Below are positions 16,506-24,425 of a stretch of 64,000 nt of DNA, one piece after another. Both the position numbers and the translations under genes were made by a program. The first letter of the stretch is position 1. Each line of letters starts with the position of its first letter. The notes under the pieces are model-generated. The model worked only from the letters and a program-made list of their open reading frames with translations. It was not told the DNA's origin and searched no databases. The DNA lies in assembly GCA_965115825.1 (NCBI GenBank), contig OZ220464.1, forward strand, positions 248,001 to 312,000, written 5' to 3'. Origin of the DNA: Bin87 sp965115825 (GTDB lineage Bacteria; Chloroflexota; Dehalococcoidia; Lucifugimonadales; UBA3495).

Positions 16506-17906
16506 ATGTTTAGAATAAGCGTTGTAATCAGCGTTCTTATGGTGGGCATTTTGCTGGCCGGCTGCAACGCCGTCGGGCAAGTATCGGTGGATACGGCGGC
16601 GGCGGTTCCGCTGTGGATTCCTCCGCTACTAGAGGCGACGGTTGAGAATGGCGTGGCGCGTTACGACCTTACAATCGGCAAGGCGCGGCACGATTACGAA
16701 CAGGCGGAGCTGACTGAGACCTATTCCTACAATGGCCTGTCCGTGCTTGGGCCTACCCTTCGTCTCAGGTCGGGCGCCGCGGTGGCAATCAACGTAACCA
16801 ACGCATTGGACGAGGTTACGACAACCCACTGGCATGGCGGGGACGTCCCGGCGGAGGACGACGGCGGCCCACACAGTCCGATTGAACCGGGGGCAACGTG
16901 GACGGCCGACTTTGACGTCATACAGCCGGCGGCTACCCTCTGGTATCATCCTCATCGTCATGGGGCGACAGCCGAGCATATTTATCTGGGGGCTGCCGGG
17001 ATGATAATAGTTGATGATGACAATCCTACTGGGACACTATTGCCGGCGACTTACGGGGTTGACGATATTCCGGTGATCATCCAGGACCGGGATTTTACCG
17101 ACGACGGCCAGCTGGACTTTGCCATAGACGGGGACGACGAGGGCAATCTTGACGGCGTTCTGACGATAAACGGTACAATCAGGCCGTATGTGGAGACGCC
17201 CATGGGGCTGGTTCGTCTGCGGCTGCTAAACGGGAGCCAGGCCCGGATTTATCGCCTGAGTGTAGAGGGATCCGATATGACGATGGTGGCCTCGGACGGC
17301 GGCTATCTGGATAGTCCGGTAGCGCTCGAACAGCTGACGCTCGCGCCTGGGGACAGGGCCGAGATTATAGTCAATGTCGGGGCGGATTCCGTTGTTCTGG
17401 TCGACAGCAGGTTGGGTCGGGCGCTGGAGCTGCGACCGGACGGCACGACTTTCGGCACGGGAGCGCTTCCGGAGAAGCTTGCCACGATAGACCGAATAAC
17501 CGAGTCGGAGATCAAAGTGGATCGGAGTTTCCACATGGGGGAAGCGGGCAACTTCTGGGAGTTCAGCCCAAGCTGGGCAATCAACGGAGTCCAGTTCGAT
17601 GTGAACCGGATTGACGAAAGGGTGCAATTTGGAGATACCGAGCGCTGGACTCTCTCCAGCGATGACGGCGAGCACGTGTTCCACATTCACCAGACTATGT
17701 TTCAGATACTGGCGATTAATGGTGAACCTCCGCCACCGGAGGAATTGGGCTGGGAGGACTCGGTATGGGTGAACCCGGAACGGGAGGTCGTTATAGCCGC
17801 CCGATTCGATAGTTACGCTACTGAGGATATTCCGTATATGTTCCACTGCCACGTTCTGGATCATGAGGAGCTGGGTATGATGGGGCAGTATCTAATAGTT
17901 GAGTAG
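16506..17906 (+). CDS. Multicopper oxidase lipoprotein
   Basis: A 466-residue periplasmic copper oxidase. ATG 16506 is chosen because it starts a lipoprotein signal ending LLAGC (Cys near 19); longer frames upstream are not signal-like. All copper motifs are present: HWHG near residue 108, WYHPHRHG near 147, HVFHIHQ near 388 and HCHVLDHEELGMM near 446, the last with the type 1 Cys and axial Met. Domain order is that of three-cupredoxin laccase/CueO-like enzymes. It may oxidise metals such as Cu(I), Mn(II) or Fe(II), or phenols. There is no Met-rich CueO insertion, so copper resistance is not specially supported. Confidence 0.92.
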   Translation: MFRISVVISVLMVGILLAGCNAVGQVSVDTAAAVPLWIPPLLEATVENGVARYDLTIGKARHDYEQAELTETYSYNGLSVLGPTLRLRSGAAVAINVTNALDEVTTTHWHGGDVPAEDDGGPHSPIEPGATWTADFDVIQPAATLWYHPHRHGATAEHIYLGAAGMIIVDDDNPTGTLLPATYGVDDIPVIIQDRDFTDDGQLDFAIDGDDEGNLDGVLTINGTIRPYVETPMGLVRLRLLNGSQARIYRLSVEGSDMTMVASDGGYLDSPVALEQLTLAPGDRAEIIVNVGADSVVLVDSRLGRALELRPDGTTFGTGALPEKLATIDRITESEIKVDRSFHMGEAGNFWEFSPSWAINGVQFDVNRIDERVQFGDTERWTLSSDDGEHVFHIHQTMFQILAINGEPPPPEELGWEDSVWVNPEREVVIAARFDSYATEDIPYMFHCHVLDHEELGMMGQYLIVE

Positions 17907-18181
17907 CGGCGCGGCCGGCGGCTGTCGTAAGCGGGAAAGGCTTACGGTGGGGCGGGAACAGGGGCGGCATACTGGGGAGGGCTGGGCGATGTCGGGCTGC
18001 CGCCTTGCGGAGACTTTGGCCGGTTGGCGCTTGCTGATAGAATAGGCAGGCTTGCGGCAGGCGCATTGGCGGCGGCTGCGCTGTGAACATGAAGGTTCCG
18101 TGCGCTGCAAATCGGGAGCACTCCGGCCCGCTTCGGTAAATGCCGTCAGCCGCGACTTTGCATCAAAGGGGAGGCTACATA

Positions 18182-19288
18182 ATGGCGAACAAGATACGGC
18201 TGGGGTTTGTGGGGGCAAATGTGAGGGCGACGTGGGCGGGTCAGTCGCACTTTCCGGCGGCACTGGCGAGCCCGGACGTTGAGATGACGGCGGTTTGCAC
18301 GACTCGGGAGGAGAGCGCGGAAGAGGCGCGGCGGCATTTTGGCGCGAAGCTGGCTTTTCACGATTATCGGGAGATGGCGGCGTCTCCGGAGATTGACGCG
18401 GTGGCGGTGGTGGTACGGGCGCCGTCGCACTATGGGCCGACGAAAGCGGCGATTGAGGCGGGGAAGCATGTGCTGACGGAGTGGCCGTTGGGTCGGACTA
18501 CGGCGGAGGCGGAGGAGCTGGCGGCCCTGGCGCGGGCGAAGGGAGTGCAGACGGCGGTGGGGCTGCAATCACGGGTGAGTCCGGCGTTGCAGTACGTGAA
18601 GGAGCTGATTGAGGAAGGGTATGTGGGGGAAGCGCTTTCGTGCAGCGTGACTACGTTTCGGGACGGGCCGCTGGAGCGGGATTCGAGCAGGACGTGGCAG
18701 CGGGACGCCAGCCTGGGGGCGAATACGCTGACGATTGCCACGGGACACGTGATTGACGCTTTGCGCTTTGTGGCGGGGGAGTTTGAACGGGTGGCGTGTA
18801 TGGCGACGACGCAGGCTCCGCAGTGGTATGAGACGGATACGCAGCGGTATGTGGAGGTTACGGCGCCGGACAATGTGCGGGTAGCGGGACGGTTGACCGG
18901 GGGCGCGGCGGCGTCGGTACACGTGGGGGCGGCGCCGTGGGCGGGCAGCGGGTATCGGATGGAGATATACGGTCGGGAGGGGACGCTGTCGGTTACGGGG
19001 AGCGTGTCATCGCAGCGGGGCGAGATGCTGCGGGTACGTGGGGCGCAGCGGAGCCATCAGTTGCAGGATCTGGAGATACCGGAGCGGTTTGTGTATGTGC
19101 CGGGGGATTTTCCGGTCGGGGATCCGTTCAACATTGGGCAGTTGTACACGCTGTTCGCAGGGTCGATCAGGGCTGGGGAGAGTCGGGGGCCGATGCCGAC
19201 GTTTGACACTGCGGTAGGGCTGCATCGGTTTCTGGATACGGTGCAGCGGGCATCGGATACGGGGAGGGAGTTGTCGGTGGAGGGCTGA
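18182..19288 (+). CDS. Gfo/Idh/MocA family oxidoreductase
   Basis: A 368-residue NAD(P)-dependent dehydrogenase. ATG 18182 follows GGGGAGG. The Rossmann domain begins KIRLGFVGANVRATWAGQSH, with the family landmark VLTEWPLGRTTAEAEELA (the usual EKP segment reads EWP, so the conserved Lys is changed). The second half has the alpha/beta substrate domain. The missing Lys could affect catalysis, although many family members vary here. The last 54 codons, stop included, lie in a 165-bp segment repeated directly downstream. Confidence 0.85.
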   Translation: MANKIRLGFVGANVRATWAGQSHFPAALASPDVEMTAVCTTREESAEEARRHFGAKLAFHDYREMAASPEIDAVAVVVRAPSHYGPTKAAIEAGKHVLTEWPLGRTTAEAEELAALARAKGVQTAVGLQSRVSPALQYVKELIEEGYVGEALSCSVTTFRDGPLERDSSRTWQRDASLGANTLTIATGHVIDALRFVAGEFERVACMATTQAPQWYETDTQRYVEVTAPDNVRVAGRLTGGAAASVHVGAAPWAGSGYRMEIYGREGTLSVTGSVSSQRGEMLRVRGAQRSHQLQDLEIPERFVYVPGDFPVGDPFNIGQLYTLFAGSIRAGESRGPMPTFDTAVGLHRFLDTVQRASDTGRELSVEG

Positions 19289-19459
19289 AGTCTATCAACA
19301 TTGGGCAGTTGTACACGCTGTTCGCAGGGTCGATCAGGGCTGGGGAGAGTCGGGGGCCGATGCCGACGTTTGACACTGCGGTAGGGCTGCATCGGTTTCT
19401 GGATACGGTGCAGCGGGCATCGGATACGGGGAGGGAGTTGTCGGTGGAGGGCTGAAGTC
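19128..19459 (+). repeat. 165-bp direct tandem duplication of the oxidoreductase 3' end
   Basis: 19128-19292 is repeated without a visible mismatch at 19295-19459, with two bases (TA) between. The second copy lies after the stop codon and has no start, so it is a silent remnant of the C-terminal coding sequence. The lack of divergence means the event is recent or an assembly artefact. Confidence 0.9.
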
Positions 19460-19606
19460 CCGATTCGCGGATATTCCGGGAGTTGCGGGCCAGTGGGGGA
19501 GTGACGTCGGCCCGGGTAGGGGGCTAGCGTCGGGCGGCGGCTGGGGATGTGGGTGGGTTGGAGGGGGGCTTGGGCGGTTTCGGCGCGGGATAGGGCGGGG
19601 GGAGAA

Positions 19607-20923
19607 TCAGGAGGGGTATTTGCCGAGCATGAGCCAGCCGCCGCTGCTGGGGGTGGTGAAGGCGCAGAGGGCGGTTTCGGCGCGGACGGATACCTGGCGG
19701 TCGCCGGCGTCGCCGCGGAGTTGCTCGATGCTGTCGGTGTACATGGCGGTGCGGGTGCGGCCGTTGCCGAGGTTGCCGCCGCTGGAACAGAGGGGGTGAG
19801 GGCCTTTGACGCTGATGTCGCCGGAGTAGAAGGGGAAGGAATCGCCGCGCTTGACGCCGTGCCATCGGAAGCCTTCCAGGAAGAACTGGGTCATTATGGA
19901 GTAGCCGTCGTAGGGGTTGAAGATGTCGACGTCGTTGGGGTTGAGGCCGGCGCCTTCGTACATACGGGCGGCCTGGCGGTCGGTCCACATTTCGACTTCG
20001 TCGAGGTCGGGCTGGGTGGTTCGGAAGGGGAAGTTGTGCTGGGAGTGGTTGAGGACGTACACGGGCTGGGATTTCATATCGCGGGCGCGCTCGGCGGTGG
20101 TGAAAAGGTAGGCGGCGGAGGCGTTGACGGGGCGGTCGCAGTCCCAGATGCGCAAGGGGTTGAGGATGTGTCGTGAGGTTTGGTAGTCTTCCACTGAGAT
20201 GGGTTGGATGTTGTGAGTGTAGTTGTAGCCCCAAGGGGTGAGCATACCGTTTTTGTGCTGGTTGATGACGAAGGGGGCGATGTCGTCGTGCTGACCGCCG
20301 TATTTGCGGAGGTATTGCAGGTGGGGGAAGATGTTGATGAAGTCGTTGCCGCCGTGGTTGCCCCAGGGGACGGTCCACTGGCGGGGGCCGCGGGCGTAGT
20401 CGTCGGCGTTTTCGCCGCCGCGGCGGTAGCGGCCTTCAAGGTTGCCGGTGGGGTAGATGACGAGGCAGGTGGAGCAGAGGCCATCGCCGACGGCCTGGGC
20501 TGCCATGCCGACCATTTCGCTGATGGTGGGCACGCCGGTGGGAGCGAATTTGACGTTGGGGAAGCCCATGGTGTTGATGAGCCACTGGGCGTTGATGAGG
20601 GTCAGGCCGTACTCTGAGTCGTAGGGCGGGTCGAAGTAGGGTCTGGGGGCCCACTGGGAGGCGGAGCCGCCGCTGCCGCCGGCGATGTGGCTGTCGCAGC
20701 AGATGATGCCGTCGACCTGGTCGATGGTGACGCCGGCCTGGTCCATGGCTTTTTGGCAGGCCATGATGGTGTAGGCGCCGAGGGAGGTGTCGAGGTTTAT
20801 GCCGTCCCAGCGGCGGTCGACGGGGGAATGTCCGAAGGCGGCGATGGCGACTTTGCCGCGGTGTTCCCAAAGGCCGAGGCCGTCCTGGTCGCGTCGCCAC
20901 TGGAAGTTATTGCTGCCGGTCAT
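19607..20923 (-). CDS. Thiolase-fold protein (SCP2/Ltp2-like), probable acyl-CoA aldolase or transferase
   Basis: A 438-residue thiolase-superfamily protein: AYTIMACQKAMDQAGVTIDQVDGI at the N-terminal domain and SSGGNLGNGRT at the C-terminal glycine loop. Where degradative thiolases have the nucleophilic Cys (CASS/CASG), this protein has APTG, and the usual NEAFA loop reads NPYDGYS. This is the pattern of Ltp2-type enzymes, which act as retro-aldolases on steroid side-chain CoA esters together with a DUF35 partner. That partner is encoded immediately upstream (20991-21401), supporting a two-protein complex. The exact reaction is inferred. Confidence 0.82.
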   Translation of the reverse strand: MTGSNNFQWRRDQDGLGLWEHRGKVAIAAFGHSPVDRRWDGINLDTSLGAYTIMACQKAMDQAGVTIDQVDGIICCDSHIAGGSGGSASQWAPRPYFDPPYDSEYGLTLINAQWLINTMGFPNVKFAPTGVPTISEMVGMAAQAVGDGLCSTCLVIYPTGNLEGRYRRGGENADDYARGPRQWTVPWGNHGGNDFINIFPHLQYLRKYGGQHDDIAPFVINQHKNGMLTPWGYNYTHNIQPISVEDYQTSRHILNPLRIWDCDRPVNASAAYLFTTAERARDMKSQPVYVLNHSQHNFPFRTTQPDLDEVEMWTDRQAARMYEGAGLNPNDVDIFNPYDGYSIMTQFFLEGFRWHGVKRGDSFPFYSGDISVKGPHPLCSSGGNLGNGRTRTAMYTDSIEQLRGDAGDRQVSVRAETALCAFTTPSSGGWLMLGKYPS

Positions 20924-20990
20924 AGGGTGTCCTTTATGCTTGCCGGCGAAGGGGCCGGGGCTGCAATGGATGATGGTTACTGAAATGCGG

Positions 20991-21401
20991 TTATTCGGCG
21001 AGCCGCCATTCGTGTATCAGCTGGCCGGGGGCGACTTCTTCGAAGGCAACCGTCACGGCTGCGCCTATGGGGGCCTGGTAGGGGGGTACGCCGGGCAGGT
21101 TGGAGTAGAAGTTGACAGTGGGGTCCTGGTCGAGGGTAATGAGGGCAAGGTTATAGGGCTGGTCGGGCATTCGCCGATTGAGGCGTCCGTCTTCGATGAC
21201 GATGCAGGCGGCGATGTGGCCTTTGCCGTCGACCTCTTGCCACTCTATGGCGTCGGCGGAGTTGCACAGTTGGCAGGCGGGCCGGGGAGGGTACTGGAGC
21301 TTGTGGCAGGAGGCGCAGTTCTGGATGACGAGGCGCTGCCGGTTGACTGCGTCCCAGAAGGGCTGGCTGAGTTCATCGGGAACCGGGATTAGCTTAGGCA
21401 T
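20991..21401 (-). CDS. Zn-ribbon/OB-fold DUF35 protein
   Basis: A 136-residue partner protein of thiolase-like enzymes. The zinc ribbon CASC...CQLC occupies residues about 29-46, and the OB-fold domain follows, with GKGHIAACIVIEDG and a typical YNLALITLD strand. DUF35 proteins bind acyl-CoA and hold the thiolase-fold partner in its active complex. GGAG lies eight bases before the ATG. The thiolase-fold gene begins 68 bp downstream, so the two form an operon. Confidence 0.9.
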   Translation of the reverse strand: MPKLIPVPDELSQPFWDAVNRQRLVIQNCASCHKLQYPPRPACQLCNSADAIEWQEVDGKGHIAACIVIEDGRLNRRMPDQPYNLALITLDQDPTVNFYSNLPGVPPYQAPIGAAVTVAFEEVAPGQLIHEWRLAE

Positions 21402-21506
21402 CGCTTGTCTCCGACGGTTTTCTCTACAGATGAAGGTATAGGATGGCCGCGTACTACCCGATATGAGCGGGGAGCGGTCGGCGGCAGGGGAAGCCGGGTT
21501 GCAGGA

Positions 21507-21596
21507 TGGCGGAGAGGGCGGGATTCGAACCCGCGAGAGGCGTTAACCCCTACGCGATTTCCAGTCGCGCCCATTCGTCCACTCTGGCACCTCTCC
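21507..21596 (-). tRNA. tRNA-Ser (anticodon GGA), CCA encoded
   Basis: Read on the minus strand: acceptor GGAGAGG pairs with CCTCTCC, anticodon stem CGCGA/TCGCG encloses CTGGAAA (anticodon GGA), a long variable arm follows, then the T-loop GGTTCGAATCC. Discriminator G and a genomic CCA complete the 90-nt gene. The long variable arm confirms a serine tRNA. Confidence 0.95.
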
Positions 21597-21716
21597 GCGC
21601 GGCGGTGGTTATTATAGCACGAGCCGGGGGATGCTCAAAACGGCGATGTTGCGCCGGCCGGCCCAGCCGCTGCCTGGGCTAGCGGCTGTTGGGACGGTCG
21701 AGCATGGGTTGGGAAA

Positions 21717-21754
21717 GCCGGGGCTGGCGGCCTCCCACCTCCGCCAGCCCCGGC
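21717..21754 (-). terminator. Strong 14-bp GC-rich hairpin
   Basis: GCCGGGGCTGGCGG (21717-21730) pairs perfectly with 21741-21754 around a 10-nt loop. On the minus strand it directly follows the stop of a 16-codon frame and is trailed by CTTTCCC. It looks like the end of a short minus-strand transcript. Confidence 0.6.
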
Positions 21755-21759
21755 CCTTG

Positions 21760-21810
21760 TTAAGGGCGGTTGAGCGGGGGCGCGCGGTTGTTGGGTTTGG
21801 CGATTTCCAT
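21760..21810 (-). CDS. Possible 16-residue peptide
   Basis: ATG at 21810 reads MEIAKPNNRAPPLNRP then TAA. AAAAGGAGA lies 12 bases upstream, longer than ideal, and the 14-bp hairpin begins 6 bases after the stop. A strong ribosome site, a tiny frame and a terminator together make a peptide gene or leader plausible. No family is recognised. Confidence 0.35.
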   Translation of the reverse strand: MEIAKPNNRAPPLNRP

Positions 21811-22220
21811 GGTGGTTGTTTCTCTCCTTTTGGTCGGTCGGTGGATTTTGGGTTGGGTTCCTGGGGGTTCAGGATGTCGGCGCTACGGCCCGAGAGCGTG
21901 CTTGCTATTTACGTCCTAGTCTTGCGCGTGCTAACGGCTTTCCTGCCTGGGCAATATTACGTCCTCGCGCAGCGGTGGTGACTCCCGCCGTGCTGGGTGC
22001 GCCAGCCGGGTAATGTGACCGACCTCCGGCGCACCTACAGTGGTGCAATGGATCCGACATGCCGCAAAGTACTGGTTGCGGCGGATTAGACCGTGATGTC
22101 CTGAACCCCGTGAGACTCCTATTCAGTTGTGGTGTCGGGCGGTTGTCCTGGCCGGTGCACCGGGCTGGGACGGTTATCCGACGGTTCGCGCGGGGCCGTT
22201 GGATGAGCCTGACAAGGTAT

Positions 22221-22248
22221 ATTGTAGCACTGTGGTACGGTTTTGCAA
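22221..22248 (-). promoter_or_regulatory. Minus-strand promoter candidate
   Basis: On the minus strand TTGCAA (22248-22243) is followed after 16 bp by TACAAT (22226-22221). The boxes match 4 of 6 and 5 of 6 consensus positions. It would drive the short transcript ending at 21717. Confidence 0.4.
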
Positions 22249-22258
22249 ATGGAGTTTT

Positions 22259-22304
22259 GTCAGAATCAGGATTTACCGGATTTAGGGATTTTCAGGATGG
22301 GGGT
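22259..22304 (+). repeat. Dispersed TCAGAATCAGGATTTACCGG repeat, copy 1
   Basis: First of several copies of an element of about 45 bp built from three short GGATTT-type words, each ending with CAGGATGG. All copies in the window have the same orientation. It occurs in intergenic DNA only. Confidence 0.8.
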
Positions 22305-22350
22305 TGTGGTGTGCGGCGTCGGAGGGAAGATGGGAGTTGGCGGTGGGGGA

Positions 22351-22397
22351 TTGTCAGAATCAGGATTTATGGGATTTTAGGATTTACAGGATGGGGG
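22351..22397 (+). repeat. Dispersed repeat, copy 2
   Basis: Same element as at 22259, with TTATGGGATTTTAGG in the middle and GATTTACAGGATGG at the end. It lies 92 bp after copy 1; G-rich non-coding DNA separates them. Confidence 0.8.
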
Positions 22398-22529
22398 TTG
22401 TGGTGTGGAGGTGGGTTCGGGCTTTGGAGGGTGGTAGAGGGTTTGGGTTGTGGCTTGGGCCGGAATGACGAGGGAAGGGGTGAGTAACGGTTGGGGCGTG
22501 GGAGGGAGAGTGGGGGTTGGTGGTTTGGG

Positions 22530-22577
22530 TTGTCAGAATCAGGATTTACCGGATTTTGGGATTTACAGGATTGGGGT
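22530..22577 (+). repeat. Dispersed repeat, copy 3
   Basis: Same element, reading ACCGGATTTTGGGATTTACAGGATTGGGG. The surrounding 22400-22620 is G-rich DNA with no supported gene. Confidence 0.8.
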
Positions 22578-22624
22578 TGCGCTGTGTTTTCGAACATGCG
22601 CCGGCTCGCGCCCTGGACTAGATA

Positions 22625-22776
22625 GGTTAGGTCCCTGCGCTCGCCGTCAGTGTCGATACTGGTCGGGGGGCTGGTGATAGCGATGGGTTAGGCCTTTGCG
22701 CTCGCCGTCAGTGTCGATACTGGTCGGGGGCTGGTGATAGCGATGGGTTAGGCCTTTGCGCTCGCCGTCAGTGTAT
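22625..22776. repeat. 60-bp tandem array (two full units plus an interrupted third)
   Basis: Units opening GGTTAGG start at 22625, 22686 and 22746, each with CGCTCGCCGTCAGTGT. The third unit is broken after GTCAGTCGG by the elements at 22787-23234, and sequence resembling its missing end (GGCGGCTATGCGAGGGGTGGGG) resumes after 23244. Confidence 0.8.
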
Positions 22777-22786
22777 CGTCAGTCGG

Positions 22787-23090
22787 GTAGTGTGTCCGTT
22801 TGAAATAGGGTGGCTATAAGGCCGCGTCGGCGGTGGCGGTGGGGTTGACCGACCGGATACGAGACATCCGCCGGCTAACCGACCTGGTTTTGGAGCATCG
22901 GCTCAAGCCCGGCAAGGTAGGGGCGTACAAGCTCCGCGCGAAGTTGCCGATGCTGACATTGCCGCCATCCTCCGACGCTTGTCCGCACAAGCTCCGCGCG
23001 AAGTTGCCGATTCTATACGCAACGCAGCTAACGGTAATGGACGGCGTACAAGCTCCGCGCGAAGTTGCCGATTTCAAAGTGAGACACTAC
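22787..23090. mobile_element. Non-autonomous TIR element A (304 bp, MITE-like)
   Basis: The ends are inverted repeats: GTAGTGTGTCCGTTTGAAAT (22787-22806) and the reverse complement of GTAGTGTCTCACTTTGAAAT (23071-23090), with three mismatches in 20. The 10-bp word CGTCAGTCGG flanks both sides (22777-22786 and 23091-23100), as a target-site duplication would. Inside are three exact copies of a 25-bp word (22927-22951, 22987-23011, 23048-23072), the last running into the right end. There is no transposase frame. The parent family is not identified. Confidence 0.7.
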
Positions 23091-23100
23091 CGTCAGTCGG

Positions 23101-23234
23101 AGGCGATTTCGCTACTCGGATTCCAGCGGGCATTTAGCAGGAGAAGACTGCTTCAGTGACGGATCGCGTAATCCGCTGCGTCGCCAGACGCTTTCCGCCA
23201 TTGGCAGGTCGGATCGCGAGTAGCGAAATCGCCT
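23101..23234. mobile_element. Non-autonomous TIR element B (134 bp, MITE-like)
   Basis: Perfect 18-bp terminal inverted repeats: AGGCGATTTCGCTACTCG at 23101-23118 and its complement at 23217-23234. The same 10-bp CGTCAGTCGG flanks it at 23091-23100 and 23235-23244. Related sequence (GGCGATTTCGCTACTCGG, and GTGAtGGATtGCGTAATC-like words) recurs near 46729 and 47897 upstream of a duplicated gene pair. It has no coding capacity. Confidence 0.75.
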
Positions 23235-23435
23235 CGTCAGTCGGGGCGGCTATGCGAGGGGTGGGGTTCGGTGGTAATATCTGGGGCGCTTGTGGGGTTT
23301 CTTTGCTGTGGGTTGTTGGGAATTTGCGGCATTGGGGGATCCTGGGGCGTTTTGAGAGGTAAATCAAACCGGCGCCGATGGTTAGTATCATGGAGGATTG
23401 TTTGCGTCGGCGATGAAATGCAGGAGTGAACTGCG

Positions 23436-24425
23436 ATGGGTTTCCGTTCTTTGACGTGGGGCAGTTTGGCGCGGACGGGGTTGACGTGGGCGCGGTCGGC
23501 ATTGACGGCCGGATTGGCGGTTGGCATGGGGCGGCTGGCGTTGGTCGCCGGGTTGGCGGCCGGCTTGGGTCTGTTGACGGCGGCGGCGGCTTGCGGGCCG
23601 GAGTCTACTGCGCCAACGCTGCGGGTGGGCGGCATACCGGACCAGGACGCGCAACGGCTGGCCCGTCGGTACGAGATTTTCGCGGATTATCTGTCGGAGC
23701 GGCTGGATGTGCCTGTGGAGTATGTGCCGAGCGTGTCGTACTCGGCGGTGGTGACGGCTTTTGCGCAGAATGACGTGCAGCTGGCGTTTTTCGGCGGGCT
23801 GACGGGGGTGCAGGCGCGGATGCAGAGTCCGGGGGCGCAGGCGATAGCGCAGCGGGTGAACGATGCGAAGTTTCACTCTAAGTTCATTGTGAGGGCGGCT
23901 GAGGAATATGCGGACCTGGAGGGGCCGGAGGATTTGACGGGCCGGGCCGGGGATATGACCATCACGTTTGGCAGCGAGAGTTCGACGTCGGGGCATTTGA
24001 TGCCGCGGCACTATCTGAGGGAGGCGGGCATTGACGCGGGGACGGACTTTCGCACGGCTCCGGGCTTTTCGGGCTCGCACGACAGGACGTGGCAGCTGGT
24101 GGAGGCGGGGTCTTATGACCTGGGAGCGCTGAATGAGGATGTGTGGAACCGGGCGGTGGAGGACGGGCGGGTGGATATGGAGAAAGTGCGGGAGTTTTAC
24201 ACTACGCCGGACTATTTTGATTACAACTGGACGGCGCGGGGAGATTTGGATGCGGTGTACGGGGACGGGTTCACGGAGGAGGTGCGGGCGGCGCTGCTGG
24301 CGCTGAATCCGCAGGAGCATGGGGAGATACTGGAGCTGTTCAGCACGGAGGGGTTCATCGCTACGGAGAATGGGAACTATCGGGCCATTGAGGAGGTGGC
24401 GCGGGAGCTGGGGATAATTCAATGA
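23436..24425 (+). CDS. PhnD-type ABC transporter substrate-binding lipoprotein (putative selenate/phosphonate type)
   Basis: A 329-residue binding protein. The long hydrophobic N-terminus ends in AAAACG, a lipoprotein-like cleavage site near residue 53. The mature part matches the PhnD/TauA-like family: LRVGGIPDQDAQRLARRYE, VQLAFFGGLTGVQARMQ, FGSESSTSGHLMPRHYLREA and LGALNEDVWNRAVEDG followed by TTPDYFDYNWTARGDL. The last two signatures are those of the subgroup named putative selenate-binding proteins, from memory of that family. GGAG lies upstream of the ATG. The gene begins a four-gene operon with ATPase and two permeases. Confidence 0.85.
   Translation: MGFRSLTWGSLARTGLTWARSALTAGLAVGMGRLALVAGLAAGLGLLTAAAACGPESTAPTLRVGGIPDQDAQRLARRYEIFADYLSERLDVPVEYVPSVSYSAVVTAFAQNDVQLAFFGGLTGVQARMQSPGAQAIAQRVNDAKFHSKFIVRAAEEYADLEGPEDLTGRAGDMTITFGSESSTSGHLMPRHYLREAGIDAGTDFRTAPGFSGSHDRTWQLVEAGSYDLGALNEDVWNRAVEDGRVDMEKVREFYTTPDYFDYNWTARGDLDAVYGDGFTEEVRAALLALNPQEHGEILELFSTEGFIATENGNYRAIEEVARELGIIQ

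Larger units (their letters stand above)
21717..22214 (-). ncRNA. Candidate minus-strand transcript of about 500 nt, no other gene
   Basis: Between the promoter-like boxes at 22221-22248 and the hairpin at 21717-21754 no frame longer than the 16-codon one is convincing. I found no match to tmRNA, SRP RNA or RNase P signatures. The composition differs from the G-rich repeats just upstream. The call rests only on a promoter, a peptide frame and a terminator in line. Confidence 0.25.

Noticed and set aside
19547..20617. Plus-strand Gly/Val/Ala-rich proteins opposite the thiolase gene
   Set aside because: Composition is a mirror of the thiolase coding strand; the minus-strand product has clear homologous motifs.
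21405..21617. 70-residue plus-strand protein
   Set aside because: It is a translation of the tRNA-Ser gene and its flanks.
22059..22487. 142-residue protein over the dispersed repeats
   Set aside because: Half of it is a translation of the 45-bp repeats, which recur in intergenic DNA in other frames.
22927..23072. CRISPR array
   Set aside because: Only three 25-bp repeats, no palindromic repeat structure, no cas genes, and all copies lie within a TIR-bounded element.
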